DNA from: Saccoglossus kowalevskii
Taxonomy: Eukaryota > Hemichordata > Enteropneusta > Harrimaniidae
Assembly: GCF_000003605.2 (NCBI RefSeq)
Contig: NW_003138363.1
Span: forward strand, 1 to 28,336
DNA: 28,336 nt
Reading direction: 5' to 3'
Part shown: in pieces, positions 13,401-21,463 of the stretch
Layout of the letters: every line of letters starts with the position of its first letter
How positions within the stretch are numbered: position 1 is the stretch's first letter
Notes under the pieces: generated by a model
Database searches by the model: none
Told to the model about the DNA's origin: nothing
What the model saw: the letters and a program-made list of their open reading frames with translations, nothing else
Made by a program: the position numbers and the translations under genes

Positions 13401-16400
13401 AACGCCAGTTACAGCGTGCCGTAATTTTGCAGTATTTTATGGAGTATTTTCAGCCTGCATGTACCATATAAAGAAATGCGACTTCCAAATATGGAATGAT
13501 TTCGCGCATAAGCGGCCTCTAATAATAAAAACAAACATGGCTGCCACCATGGTTTGAATAGACTCCACACAAAGAAGTTTGCTGATTCTGTTTTAAACTT
13601 TTTGGATTTCGACATTCCCATGATGTATTTTTGGTAGGAAAATATGTACAATAATAATAAGGTTATTTTGAGGATACCTCTAAGTACGCACTCAGACAGT
13701 ATGCAGTTGAATCGACGAATTGAGATGTACTTACTTCTTTCAAGAACTTCTGTTATACCAGCATTATCTGCTTCCAGTTCCATTTTGAACTTGTTCAGTT
13801 CATGGTCTAATTTACGTAGATGACGATCAACCTAGATGATGAAGAAATATTTCAAGATGTTTCATCTAGAAGGCAAGGGTATAGTAATTTTGCCATGCTT
13901 TAAAATCTTTAATAATTGTGTACCAGACTCCAGGGCAGGTAACTTTCAAATTTCACCAGCCCTGCCTTAATGATTATTTTTTAATTAACCCTCATCCTGC
14001 CAGCCCCATTTATATTGACTTGGCAAGATAAAGGTTAATACTTGCATATCATTCCAGTAAGCACACCAGATTTGATTTTATTTACCAGAAGAGACACTGA
14101 CCATACTGAGCTGAATGACACCAATGTCTCTTCATTAAGTCATCACTTTCATCTACATGCGTCTGTGAATGTGAAGTCTGATACATTCAGAATGAAAATC
14201 AAAAGCATCAGTTCGGCTAAGAGCCTATCCCCTCCAAAATGCTACTCGTAATCAGATTTATATAATACAGCGTGGTTATTGACCACTGTGAACATCGTGC
14301 AAATGCGTAGACCATAGTAAATGAGTGTAAACTACACTTTGTTTTTTGTGACCATTCTGTTTCGTCATTGTAAAAGTGCTGTTAAAATCAATGACGATGC
14401 AACTCAGTTTGCAACATTAATTTCCCAAAAAAAGACTTTTGGCCAATTTTCGATATGGGTGCTCGATTAAGCACCCACCTCCCTAAAAAAAAAAACAATT
14501 TTGTGAGCTGACTGCCGAACTAGTATGATATATGTAGTTTCAACTATAGCACAAATAACCAGATTTGTTTGTTTCCTATGATGATACTATGTTTTGACCT
14601 TGTTTGCTTAGTCATACACCTTATTTTCCTCCAAGGTGTCTCTGTGCTCCCTTTCTTGCCACCTGCAGGTTATTCAAATTGCCAACATAAAGCGGGAGGG
14701 TCGTCTCCTGCACACATGCTTGAATTGAGTCCCAAGCGATGATAACAACACACGCTAAGATCACAAAGGCTCATGTATAGACACTTGTTTGTAAACAATG
14801 ACAGGCTATGGCCGTCTGACGCATGCGTAGGTGATGACTCCCCCGCTTTAAAATTGTTGCATTTTTTGTTTCATAATCTTCATATCAGTAATCATCGAAG
14901 AAAAAAATTCAACTTAATCCAATAACATTATTTGTTAAACAGACATTTTAATGCAGGCAGGCAGTAATTTCACACTGATTGCTAAACACATAGACACATT
15001 CAATTTTGAAAGGAAGCAGAGGTTTTTCTGCTTTTTGCAGGGAATTTGAGACCAATGAATGAATTCTGGCGATAAAAACTTGTATGTGGTGCAGAATGCT
15101 GTATATATCGGGTATAAAACGGACTGTGAAGTAGACAACAAACATTCCCTTTGCATGGCATCATTTCGCCTCAAGGGGTGTTAGTTAATGACATGACTAA
15201 TGAACACGATGTCTCATATTATTGTATACGAGTACATTTTGTACCGACTGCGACGCTCGCTTTGAAAGCATGTATACGGGATGGCAATACTATGGACAAC
15301 CTCAGAAGTAGCGAGGGTGATACAGTACTCATTTCGCTTTTCGAATGCTTTTTTTGTTGAATTTGGTAGGATAATTTCCGCTTGAGATGAGATTATGAGA
15401 TTTATTTACACATATTTTTTACCAATCTTGAATTCAAAATGGTACAGTTGTAGGATAAAATCACCAATGAAAATTTTGCTGAGTGTTGTTTCATTAATTT
15501 ACTTTTAGATATTAAGTAGCATTTTAATCATAGTTTAAAAGCCAGTTGTTCAACCTTAAGTTGACTACCATTAAAACTTATTGCCAGATTTTCTTGACTT
15601 TAACCATATTAGGCATTATTATAACTGTTTGTGAAATCTAGATAAAAAAGAACTATGGTCACAGAACTACTTTTCTCACAAAAAATGTATCAAACACCAG
15701 TAATATCAAACACAACATGGTGTGATGACTGTGTTACTTTTATTACAGGCATTTATATACACGTATATAGTTTGATCATGCCTCTGAATCAATAATAATA
15801 ATAACTTTATTATACTACTATGCCATCAGAGGGCGCAGTATGGTAAATAAAATACAAATCATAAGAAAAAATACAGTAGCTAGACTGTAAGATAAAATTA
15901 AAAATAAAAGATGTTAAAAGCTTAATAGGAAAAACAAATTAAGGATAGTTACAGGATTCTCCCAATGTAGAGGTGATAGCTATCATCAGAGGTACATTAC
16001 TTGGGGTTTGCAACTACGGTGACATGATACCAAGATCCCATTACAATCTCGCTCTCACATAAGCGTTCCAACTCAGAAAAATGCGAATGCGCATGCCCGA
16101 GGTAACTAGGATACTGGGATGTCCAGGTGGATCAAAATAGCTGCCCACGATATGACGGATTACGAGAACTATATTTTCTGTACATTTTCGATGTATTACA
16201 TTTTTCACTACGATAGTGGCAAGAAAAGTTTTATTTTTTCATTACAAACCTTGAACATTGATATATATCATGTCAGAAGGTCGTAGCCTCAGTCTCGCTA
16301 TCTACGAGATGAGACTTCAATGGGATCTTGACATGATGTCACCATACAGTACTATGCGAGTTGCAAACCCCAAGTAATGTACCTCTGCTATCATATACCT

Positions 16401-17454
16401 GATTTCTGTTTTGCCTTATTTAGAAACTTTGCCAGGGGTATGAAGCATGTCATTATTTTAATGAAATTGTCTGTTTCATTTAGTTTATTTTTAATTCCTA
16501 TTTCTTGAAACAGCTCCCCTCTTTCTTTATTGAGAAATTCACAATCAAGGATAAAATGTTGTTCGTCCTCAACTGAATTTGTATGACATTTTTTACAAAA
16601 TCGCTCATCCGCAGAATCAATGTTCAAAAAAAAAGTCCAAGTCCTAATTCTAGAATTTAAAGGTCTTTTCATCAGATCATGTGGTTCAGTTTCATTTTTC
16701 AATGAAATTCTCACGGTAAAAAAAATTAAGTTAAAGTTTCTGGGAAGTGATTTACTGTTCTGTAAAAAAAATGCATGGGACAATTTTGAATAAAAAAAGT
16801 CAATACTGTTACACACACCATGTTATTACATCCATGCACACAACGATCGACAGCTGATAACGAATATTGAATAAATTATGTTAATAGGCTTACCAAATCA
16901 TATATTTGGTTAGCGATCTGTACTTTTTCGTCCGCATCTTCTAATGCTTTGTAATAATCCTGCGTAATAAAAGTTACACGCCTTGTTAGAAGAGATATTT
17001 AACTCGATCGTGCTGTAATGAAAAGAGTGTAACACGACTTACTTTTCGTATTTTCTCGTATTCCTGGTCTCGCTGTTCGGTTTTCATTTTCTTTCCGTTG
17101 ACGAAGAAGTTCTTCACCCGCTCGTCTAAGTTATCCGCCGCGTCTGAAACACGAGAAAAAAACTATATATAGTGGGGATGTCAACAGAAAAAAATAACAG
17201 AACTGGTCTAACCCTCGGAAGAATGACACTTACTTTGAACTTGCAAGTCCATTTCTCGCATTTCCGTAAACCTTTCGCGAAGGTCCATCGGCAGCTGCTC
17301 GATCACTGTTGACACAAAGGAAAGCGGGAATCATTAATTTTAGGTAAATGCTTAGGGCCCAATTTTTATGAACGCTATAATTGAGGGAACTCAGTGTCAC
17401 AAATCGACAATCGAACATTGACTTACTTTCGAGGAAGTCCTCTAAATATAGCAT
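4377..17454 (-). CDS. ING3: Inhibitor of growth protein 3 (ING3), complete, ten exons, 386 aa
   Basis: ING3 is a nuclear subunit of the NuA4/TIP60 histone acetyltransferase complex; its PHD finger reads H3K4me3. The exons, in transcription order, are 17454-17427, 17305-17234, 17143-17043, 16959-16894, 13831-13735, 12040-11987, 11179-10902, 10536-10367, 5410-5230 and 4490-4377. All introns are GT-AG and the reading phase closes exactly, giving 386 codons plus TGA. Residues 1 to about 105 are the ING N-terminal helical domain (start MLYLEDFLE, then [20 protein letters not shown]). Residues about 110-330 are a low-complexity linker with a conserved ALAAAQAV patch. Residues 330-376 are the PHD finger, with zinc ligands C332, C334, C345, C350, H356, C359, C372 and C375 and the methyl-lysine pocket residues Y331, M342 and W354. 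A basic tail (KRRGRKL) ends the protein. Human ING3 is 418 residues; the difference lies in the linker. The start is the ATG of the conserved MLYLED motif. Confidence 0.95.
4870..5060. repeat. Degenerate minisatellite in ING3 intron 9, about 38-bp units
   Basis: About four units built on GTCTGGTTTGACAGTGGAGAC followed by GGTTGGGTTTCTNAG lie in tandem with roughly 15-25% divergence. The minus-strand reading frame through them (repeated SPLSNQTT) is a by-product; exons 9 and 10 splice across it. Confidence 0.7.
5230..5410 (-). CDS. ING3: ING3 exon 9
   Basis: Acceptor TTCACAG|ACAAAA and donor GACGAT|GTAAGT, ending in phase 0. Encodes an acidic/proline linker ([13 protein letters not shown]), the conserved [16 protein letters not shown] and the first half of the PHD finger up to GCDNDD. 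Confidence 0.96.
6640..6877 (+). mobile_element. Helitron-like non-autonomous element, family 1, copy 1
   Basis: It shares long blocks with 27052-27420, for example ATGAAATGAACAAATCTAAG and GGTACATATACAC. The core is followed by a short GACA-rich run (GACACCGGCAACAGACAATC) and a terminal hairpin, AGCTCCGCT (6845-6853) pairing with AGCGGAGCT (6867-6875), ending in CTAA and an A-run. The 5' end is uncertain. A hairpin-plus-CTRR 3' end fits Helitron-type elements; that assignment is inference. Confidence 0.6.
7031..7062. other. Hairpin in ING3 intron 8
   Basis: TGGCCGCTCAT pairs with ATGAGCTCGGCCA across a 10-base loop, with a two-base bulge. Function is unknown; it may be the end of another small repeat. 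Confidence 0.5.
8415..8505. repeat. Short CpG-rich degenerate tandem, 20-21-bp period
   Basis: The words CGCGACGCGATCAGATTTG, CGCGACGCTATGTG, CGCGATGCTATTATTT and CCGTGATCTGATTT recur at 20-21-bp spacing in otherwise AT-rich intron DNA. It looks like a fragment of a dispersed repeat, partly decayed by CpG to TpG change. Confidence 0.55.
8731..9204 (+). mobile_element. Helitron-like (pearl/CvA-like) element, family 2, copy 1
   Basis: Two nearly identical 140-bp core units (8731-8870 and 8871-9010) start with GTCGGCCATCTTTGATCC and are followed by a partial third unit. A GGAC/GGAT tetranucleotide microsatellite follows (about 9128-9172), then a terminal hairpin AGTCTCCG-TTTT-CGGGGACT and CTAA at 9201-9204. 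This order (core repeats, tetranucleotide microsatellite, fixed 3' end) resembles the pearl elements described in bivalves. The resemblance is from memory and the family name is tentative. Confidence 0.7.
9400..10157 (+). mobile_element. Helitron-like element, family 2, copy 2, with duplicated core dimer
   Basis: Two related subunits (X at 9400 and Y at 9531) form a dimer that recurs at 9660 and 9802. A fifth unit starts at 9952 (GGCCATCTTGAATC). Each begins with a GCCATTTTGAATC-like word, and most end in AAATGGCCGCCAG. A GGAC microsatellite (10064-10105) precedes a long terminal hairpin in which AGTCCCCGTTT and GGAC pair with GTCC and AAACGGGGACT, then CTAA at 10154-10157. Same orientation as copy 1. 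Confidence 0.7.
10367..10536 (-). CDS. ING3: ING3 exon 8
   Basis: Acceptor ACTTAG|ATGCAA and donor AAAAA|GTAAGC. Encodes [20 protein letters not shown] onward, matching the vertebrate MKEGRRTSSLKASYEAFK segment, and ends in a basic stretch RTQRSKK. Confidence 0.93.
10902..11179 (-). CDS. ING3: ING3 exon 7
   Basis: Acceptor CATGCAG|AGCGG and donor CTACAG|GTAAAT. Encodes the linker from [14 protein letters not shown] through a Ser/Thr/Ala-rich stretch to [13 protein letters not shown]. The last block matches the TMAAAQAVQ patch of vertebrate ING3. Confidence 0.93.
11180..11986 (-). other. ING3 intron 6
   Basis: An 807-bp AT-rich intron with no recognisable repeat or exon. Confidence 0.7.
11987..12040 (-). 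CDS. ING3: ING3 exon 6
   Basis: Acceptor TTGTAG|GATCAC and donor GGAGAAA|GTAAGC. Encodes [24 protein letters not shown] is diagnostic of ING3. Confidence 0.92.
12041..13734 (-). other. ING3 intron 5
   Basis: A 1.7-kb AT-rich intron. The open stretch that extends exon 5 to 13409 is exon 5 read through its donor and ends in non-conserved sequence. Nothing else is recognised. Confidence 0.7.
13735..13831 (-). CDS. ING3: ING3 exon 5
   Basis: Acceptor ATCTAG|GTTGAT and donor AAAGA|A|GTAAGT (ending in phase 1). Encodes [20 protein letters not shown] and [12 protein letters not shown], the end of the conserved ING domain. Confidence 0.95.
14687..14852. repeat. Imperfect inverted repeat in ING3 intron 4
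   Basis: The arms 14687-14719 (TAAAGCGGGAGGGTCGTC...) and 14820-14852, read inverted (TAAAGCGGGGGAGTCATC...), match at about three quarters of positions. They enclose about 100 bp. This could be a decayed MITE; no target duplication was found. Confidence 0.4.
15792..16816 (-). mobile_element. LINE 3' fragment in ING3 intron 4, split by a MITE
   Basis: On the minus strand 16816-16388 reads as the C-terminal part of a non-LTR retrotransposon reverse-transcriptase polyprotein. It has a Cys-His knuckle of the form [19 protein letters not shown] followed by NKERGEL, typical of LINE ORF2 C-termini, and then a stop. The 3' UTR resumes at 15986 and ends near 15792 in a tail reading AATAAAGTTATTATTATTATT. 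The copy is 5' truncated near 16816 and interrupted by the element at 15987-16387. It is a dead copy and lies antisense to nothing else recognised. I cannot fix the clade; Jockey, CR1 and L2-like groups share this tail style. Confidence 0.85.
15987..16387. mobile_element. 401-bp inverted-repeat element (MITE) with target duplication
   Basis: The left end CAGAGGTACATTACTTGGGG (continuing TTTGCAACT) is the exact reverse complement of the right end, 29 bp perfect. The inverted similarity continues inward (GGTGACAT, AAGATCCCATT), interrupted by about 16 extra bases on the right arm. Both sides are flanked by CTATCAT (15980-15986 and 16388-16394), a 7-bp target duplication, or 8 bp if the terminal G is counted as target. 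The CAG start and the 7-8-bp duplication fit a hAT-like non-autonomous element, but this is inference. It carries no transposase. It landed within the 3' part of the LINE, so it is younger than that insertion. Confidence 0.9.
16894..16959 (-). CDS. ING3: ING3 exon 4
   Basis: Acceptor TACGCAG|GATTAT and donor GATTTG|GTAAGC. Encodes [20 protein letters not shown] and DL, which is nearly invariant among ING3 proteins. Confidence 0.95.
17043..17143 (-). CDS. ING3: ING3 exon 3
   Basis: Acceptor TTTCAG|ACGCG and donor GAAAA|GTAAGT, ending in phase 0. Encodes [19 protein letters not shown] and on to EKIRK; this matches the human segment NAMDQLEQRV in position. Confidence 0.94.
17234..17305 (-). CDS. 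ING3: ING3 exon 2
   Basis: Acceptor AACAG|TGATC and donor CAAA|GTAAGT. Encodes [20 protein letters not shown] and LQVQ, the first helix of the ING domain. Confidence 0.94.
17427..17454 (-). CDS. ING3: ING3 exon 1 (coding part)
   Basis: Encodes MLYLEDFLE plus one base; the donor is GAAA|GTAAGT. This tiny first coding exon carries the hallmark ING3 N-terminus. Confidence 0.93.
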
Positions 17455-17929
17455 TTTAAGTGCGTTTTTCACAATAATCTATATTCAATATGGTGGACGG
17501 TGACTCCCAAACACTGTCTTAGTGTAGATGAGTCGTTTATAACGGACTTTTTAATTGGTCTATTTTTTGCATATCATTATAGCTGATGTTAACGCGCAAT
17601 ATTTTTAGAAAGATTTATGCTGAATAAAAGTAAGCATTTAGTTCAATAATTGTGTTACGTACCACAAAGTATCTTTCTTTCATTTATTTCGATGCGGAAA
17701 TTGTAAAAAAAGCTACATTTTCGAAATTAGCGTGCATATGTACTAACCAATGAAATAAGGCTTTGCAAATTTAGTGGATCACAATGCTCCGCCATTATTA
17801 TCATCGCTTGTCACAGCAAAACAATTGAGGGCGCTCGTATATTTGAGCGTGGGTTGCGTTTCGGATGAATAAATGGTCCTTGGCTGGAGAAGATGTAGCT
17901 CTTCTTGTGTCGGTCTTTGTAATGGTATT
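17455..17929. promoter_or_regulatory. Probable ING3 promoter region
   Basis: The sequence directly upstream of the ING3 ATG (17454) must hold its 5' UTR and promoter. No TATA box stands out. AATATGGTGG at 17488-17497 and CCGCCATTAT at 17790-17799 resemble YY1-type motifs common near start sites of housekeeping genes. Placement is inference from gene position only. Confidence 0.35.
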
Positions 17930-19171
17930 TCAGTCATTTTTCATATATTTTGTTTCATTAAATTTGTTAATTTCAGATATTGGAATTGTTATCGACACAG
18001 AAGAGCTATGGTTTCTCTCAAAAACTGGAGTAAACACAAACTTGTTCTCTGTTCTCTGTTCTGATTTTCAAAATCTAGCATCTCTTCGAGTCTTGAGGAT
18101 GTATTAACCTAATTTTAAACCATGGGGAATACATTATTTTTTTCATTATCAGTACAGATAATTCACCTGGTGTAAGTTCACTACTAAACGCCGCGTCCGA
18201 GTCCACGCCGATCCAAATCATAAGCTTATTCAGCATTGGGGCAAAGGTCCTCCGATCTTGCTATATTGATGATGGAACATATATGGAACACAGGCACATT
18301 ACGACACGCAATTCTGGTTTCGAAAATGTTGGTACAGCATGAATAACAGTAAATAACACTGTGAAATAATTATATACTCATTGTACACACTAACGGGAGG
18401 TGATACATGTATAGGGTTTATTTATGTCCTGTGGTAACAACCGTGACAATTGATCTTTCTGGTCTTGGTAGGACGAAATTATCTGACTTACGTCAATTTT
18501 TGTTCGGACTATAATCTTCAAGCGGGTCAATGTTGAGTCATTATATACCTCATTAAACCCAATTGGTGCATTCAATTTGTACTGGGTGTATTGATTTGCA
18601 TTGTAATGTAACTAAATGTGTGCGGCGTCAATCGATGCATTCTAATTATTACATTATATATTTACACACTGAAATAAAATGTTTACTTATACATTTTCGA
18701 ACGAATATATTTATGTGCCTCGAGAATGTTCATGATTAATTAGAATTCAATGAATTCGCCAACCTAGTGTATCAGTAATACATGTTCTTATCCATATTAC
18801 CAATTTTAGATTGTGATAAACTGTACGGCGTACAGCTCGCGATTCTACAAATACGATATACGATCAAGTGCCAAAATACGTGTTTGTTAGCGAGATATTA
18901 TTTCACGTCTGGGTAGTTGAGTTACTGACGAATTTAGTTAGCAGCAGATAGATATTCAGAAGCCTTGTCCGATATCAATGTTCCTGGTAACGACCGTCCG
19001 TCCGACAGAAAACCCGCTACCGGGGAAACGCGTGAAAAAAACTTTGTGATAAAAGATCGGGAACAAGTTACCACACACGGGAGATTTCACCTGTAGAGCT
19101 CCGGTGAAGTCTACTTCATTCACATAAAATGCAGGGGTTATATTGCCTCGACACGATTTCGAATGACTCAT
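17930..19171 (-). CDS. Candidate three-exon small gene, 89 codons, unrecognised
   Basis: Three minus-strand pieces join with consistent phase. Exon A (19171-19091) starts at ATG, encodes MSHSKSCRGNITPAFY and on to TGALQ, and has donor CTACAG|GTGAAA. Exon B (18260-18167) follows ATATAG, encodes QDRRTFAPMLNKLMIWIGVD and on to SSELTP, with donor CCAG|GTGAAT. Exon C (18024-17930) follows TTTACTCCAG and ends in TGA. Exon B is CpG-richer than its surroundings and protein-like, but I recognise no family. Against it, the exons are short, the plus strand over exon B is also open, and the gene would end only 476 bp upstream of the ING3 start. It could instead be a fragment of a larger gene or chance. 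Confidence 0.25.
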
Positions 19172-19549
19172 ATTTTTGCGATCCAATAGCGCTGACGTAC
19201 GTGGGTCAATTGTACTTCGGCATGAAGTATACTGCTGTGTGCATTTAAAATCAGAAGATCGTTGTACCGGTGATTATTCGGCATTATTATATGGCAAATG
19301 TTGTGTCATTGAATCTTCTACCACAGCGTACATGGGCCTGTCGTCAGACTTTTGTATTTCAAGTTTATATATTCATTGTTTATTTCAGTTCTTTAAATTC
19401 AAAACTAGGATATTACTAGTTCTTGCAAGTACTACAATGGGAAACTAGCACATATTCAATTTCTCGTTGAAGTATTCATTGTGAATCTGAAAGAGATCAC
19501 ATCTCGTATATATTATAAACGTTTATTGTTGCAATATTACAAATATATA

Positions 19550-19700
19550 CATAATTTTAATAATTTTAATTTTATTTAATGTGTTTAATGTTATTTTTTT
19601 TATTTTTACTTCTTTTTTTTTTCTATACTTTATTGTACACTTTTGTCAAGATCCTAATAAGGATACGATTACAATAAAGATTATTATTATTATTATTACA
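19550..19700 (+). mobile_element. 3' tail of a 5'-truncated LINE
   Basis: GATCCTAATAAGGATACGAT followed by TACAATAAAGATTATTATTATT is a typical non-LTR retrotransposon 3' end with an ATT-repeat tail (19680-19699). Upstream is only AT-rich DNA with no reverse-transcriptase sequence, so just the tail, perhaps 70-150 bp, is present. Orientation is plus, opposite to the fragment in ING3 intron 4. Confidence 0.6.
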
Positions 19701-20111
19701 TAAATTTAAAATTCAGCCTATCTACAGACAACGAGGACTTTAGGTACTTGGCATTACCGTTGACTTTATTTTCGAGTTCTTGATATTGTTTCATAAACAC
19801 AGGTGTTCGTTTTTGATGTCGTTTCGTATTGTGATCATTCGAACCTGTTCAATTTTCCCACCCCACAGAGCCGTTCTTTCCTTGTTGGCGTCGTTAGAGA
19901 TACTTTGGGTTCACGAAAAGCGGCACGTTGTATAATCCTTGATCTTTTTGTGTTAAACACGTAATTCAGGACATAATAGCCGTAGTATAATAGTAGAGTT
20001 CACGCTACACGAAGTATGGTATTACTGTAACAATGTAATTTGGGCATATAACAAGTTTTCCTTCGCCACGTACTATTCCACCGTTCTGTTGAGACGATAT
20101 GGAATGTGTAT

Positions 20112-20624
20112 AGTACTGTGGGGGAATGCAGTTAAAAACCGGACTCCTTGAGCGGGGGTATACAAATGTCAGACACGGAGACAGCAATTCGTCTAAGAAA
20201 CTAATAAACTAATGGTTTATTCAACAGCGAATGCTGGAACATAGTAACGAGTTACAAACTGAAGAAATACATATCGAGAAGCGTGTGTTTCATTCTTATA
20301 TACCCTTAAATCGAACGTCATAGGAAACATAGCCCACAAAAACAGAGTGAAAAAAGGCGGGAAAGCTTGAAGGACAAACTTACGATCAGTGATTGGCCAT
20401 GTCTATGAAAATACTATGTCGTGATTGGCTCTATAAATACCATGGTAACAAGACTAATTAAACACACGTAATTAACAAGAGGATTTACTTTTAGAATCCG
20501 GCTAGCTAATATAAAAGGCTGATATATAAACTATTAGTATCACAGCTGGTACTACATGAAACGGGTGTGGAGTCGCTTGTCCTTGAATTTCATATAACTC
20601 GGAGTAACTTTCTCCGACAAGTAC
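20112..20624 (-). mobile_element. Solo LTR, 503 bp, with 5-bp target duplication
   Basis: The LTR spans 20117-20619. It starts TGTGGGGG and ends CCGACA (TGT...ACA ends), flanked on both sides by AGTAC (20112-20116 and 20620-20624). Read on the minus strand it has two GATTGGC-type CCAAT motifs, a TATA box (GGGTATATAAG near 20292-20302), AATAAA about 70 bases further on, and a GT-rich 3' part, which is the U3-R-U5 order. There is no internal coding sequence, so it is the product of LTR-LTR recombination of a Gypsy- or BEL-type element. The family is not determined. Confidence 0.85.
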
Positions 20625-21050
20625 ATCGTTGCATTTACTTTTAGCATTTTACATTGATGTACAGTGGAGTGGGATATTAGATACCAAGATTCTACATTGA
20701 ATGTCCAATATTTGCATATGAATGTGTTTTGACTACATGACATGTTTTCAACAAAGGTTAGTCGCCATTGCAGCTTTCCAGGTACGGCCTGTCGTGGTCT
20801 AACTATTATGTGGAATACCTGAGCGGAGCTACCTTAACATCTACCATGAGTAGATACCAACGGTGGTTACGGTGATTGTAAAGTAATAATATTGTAATTC
20901 AATTCAGTATTGCATTGCGAGTGGTGCACATTTTCCATTTTAACACTGTCACAATACGTCACCGAACCAGGCATGTGTACGGGTAATTGTCCGACTTGTT
21001 GCTCCGTATAACAGCTTTAGTTTCCTTTTACTGTACACTCTCAGTAACCG

Positions 21051-21067
21051 CCACTGATTATCAGTGG
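21051..21067. promoter_or_regulatory. Palindrome just upstream of the adaptor start codon
   Basis: CCACTGAT-T-ATCAGTGG is a perfect 8-bp inverted repeat with a one-base centre, 36 bp before the ATG at 21103. It could be a dimeric factor site or a 5' UTR hairpin. No factor is assigned. Confidence 0.4.
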
Positions 21068-21102
21068 TACATACAAATCGGTTACTGCACACATCGATCA
21101 TC

Positions 21103-21463
21103 ATGACGAGTACAGCGGAGAAGACGATTAAAGCAAAGCGTCGGATGTCCGGTCACCACGGAAGACTCGCTGTTCAAGACAACTTTTTAAACATAGGGGA
21201 CTGTTGGGTGACTGAAGTTGCCGTCTCTCTGTGGATGTCTTCCCCGGTGTACCAGTGGCAAAACCTGGCTGACGATTTAGGATATAGTTATGTCGAAATC
21301 GAAGAACTGGAGCGCCGAGAGCGGAATTTGGGAACAAACCCCGTTTACGAGCTCCTGCGTACATGGGGCAGACGGGAGGGGTCCACGCTACGTGTTTTAC
21401 AAGAAAAATTGAAATCGCTCGGAAGATATGACGTGTCGCGACTTTTAGATGAAGCTATACTAG
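21103..21463 (+). CDS. Adaptor exon 1: N-terminus and Death domain
   Basis: ATG at 21103 (ATCATCATGACG) is the first ATG in the open frame; the frame opens slightly earlier but without an ATG. The donor is CTAG|GTGAGA, ending in phase 1. It holds the whole Death domain in one exon, about residues 35-118. Confidence 0.88.

Larger units (their letters stand above)
13832..16893 (-). other. ING3 intron 4
   Basis: A 3.06-kb intron. Apart from the LINE/MITE nest (15792-16816) and the inverted repeat at 14687-14852, I see only a small hairpin at 14457-14476 (GGGTGCT...AGCACCC) and a GC-balanced inverted stretch near 13935-13970 (AGGGCAGG...CCTGCCT). No additional exon is supported. Confidence 0.7.

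Noticed and set aside
13409-13783. Minus-strand 124-codon ORF starting MELEADNAG
   Set aside because: The first residues are ING3 exon 5; the rest is read-through past the GTAAGT donor into intron.
17865-18107. Plus-strand 80-codon ORF with hydrophobic stretch
   Set aside because: No family recognised; the hydrophobic run comes from AT-rich sequence and it conflicts with the equally weak minus-strand candidate.
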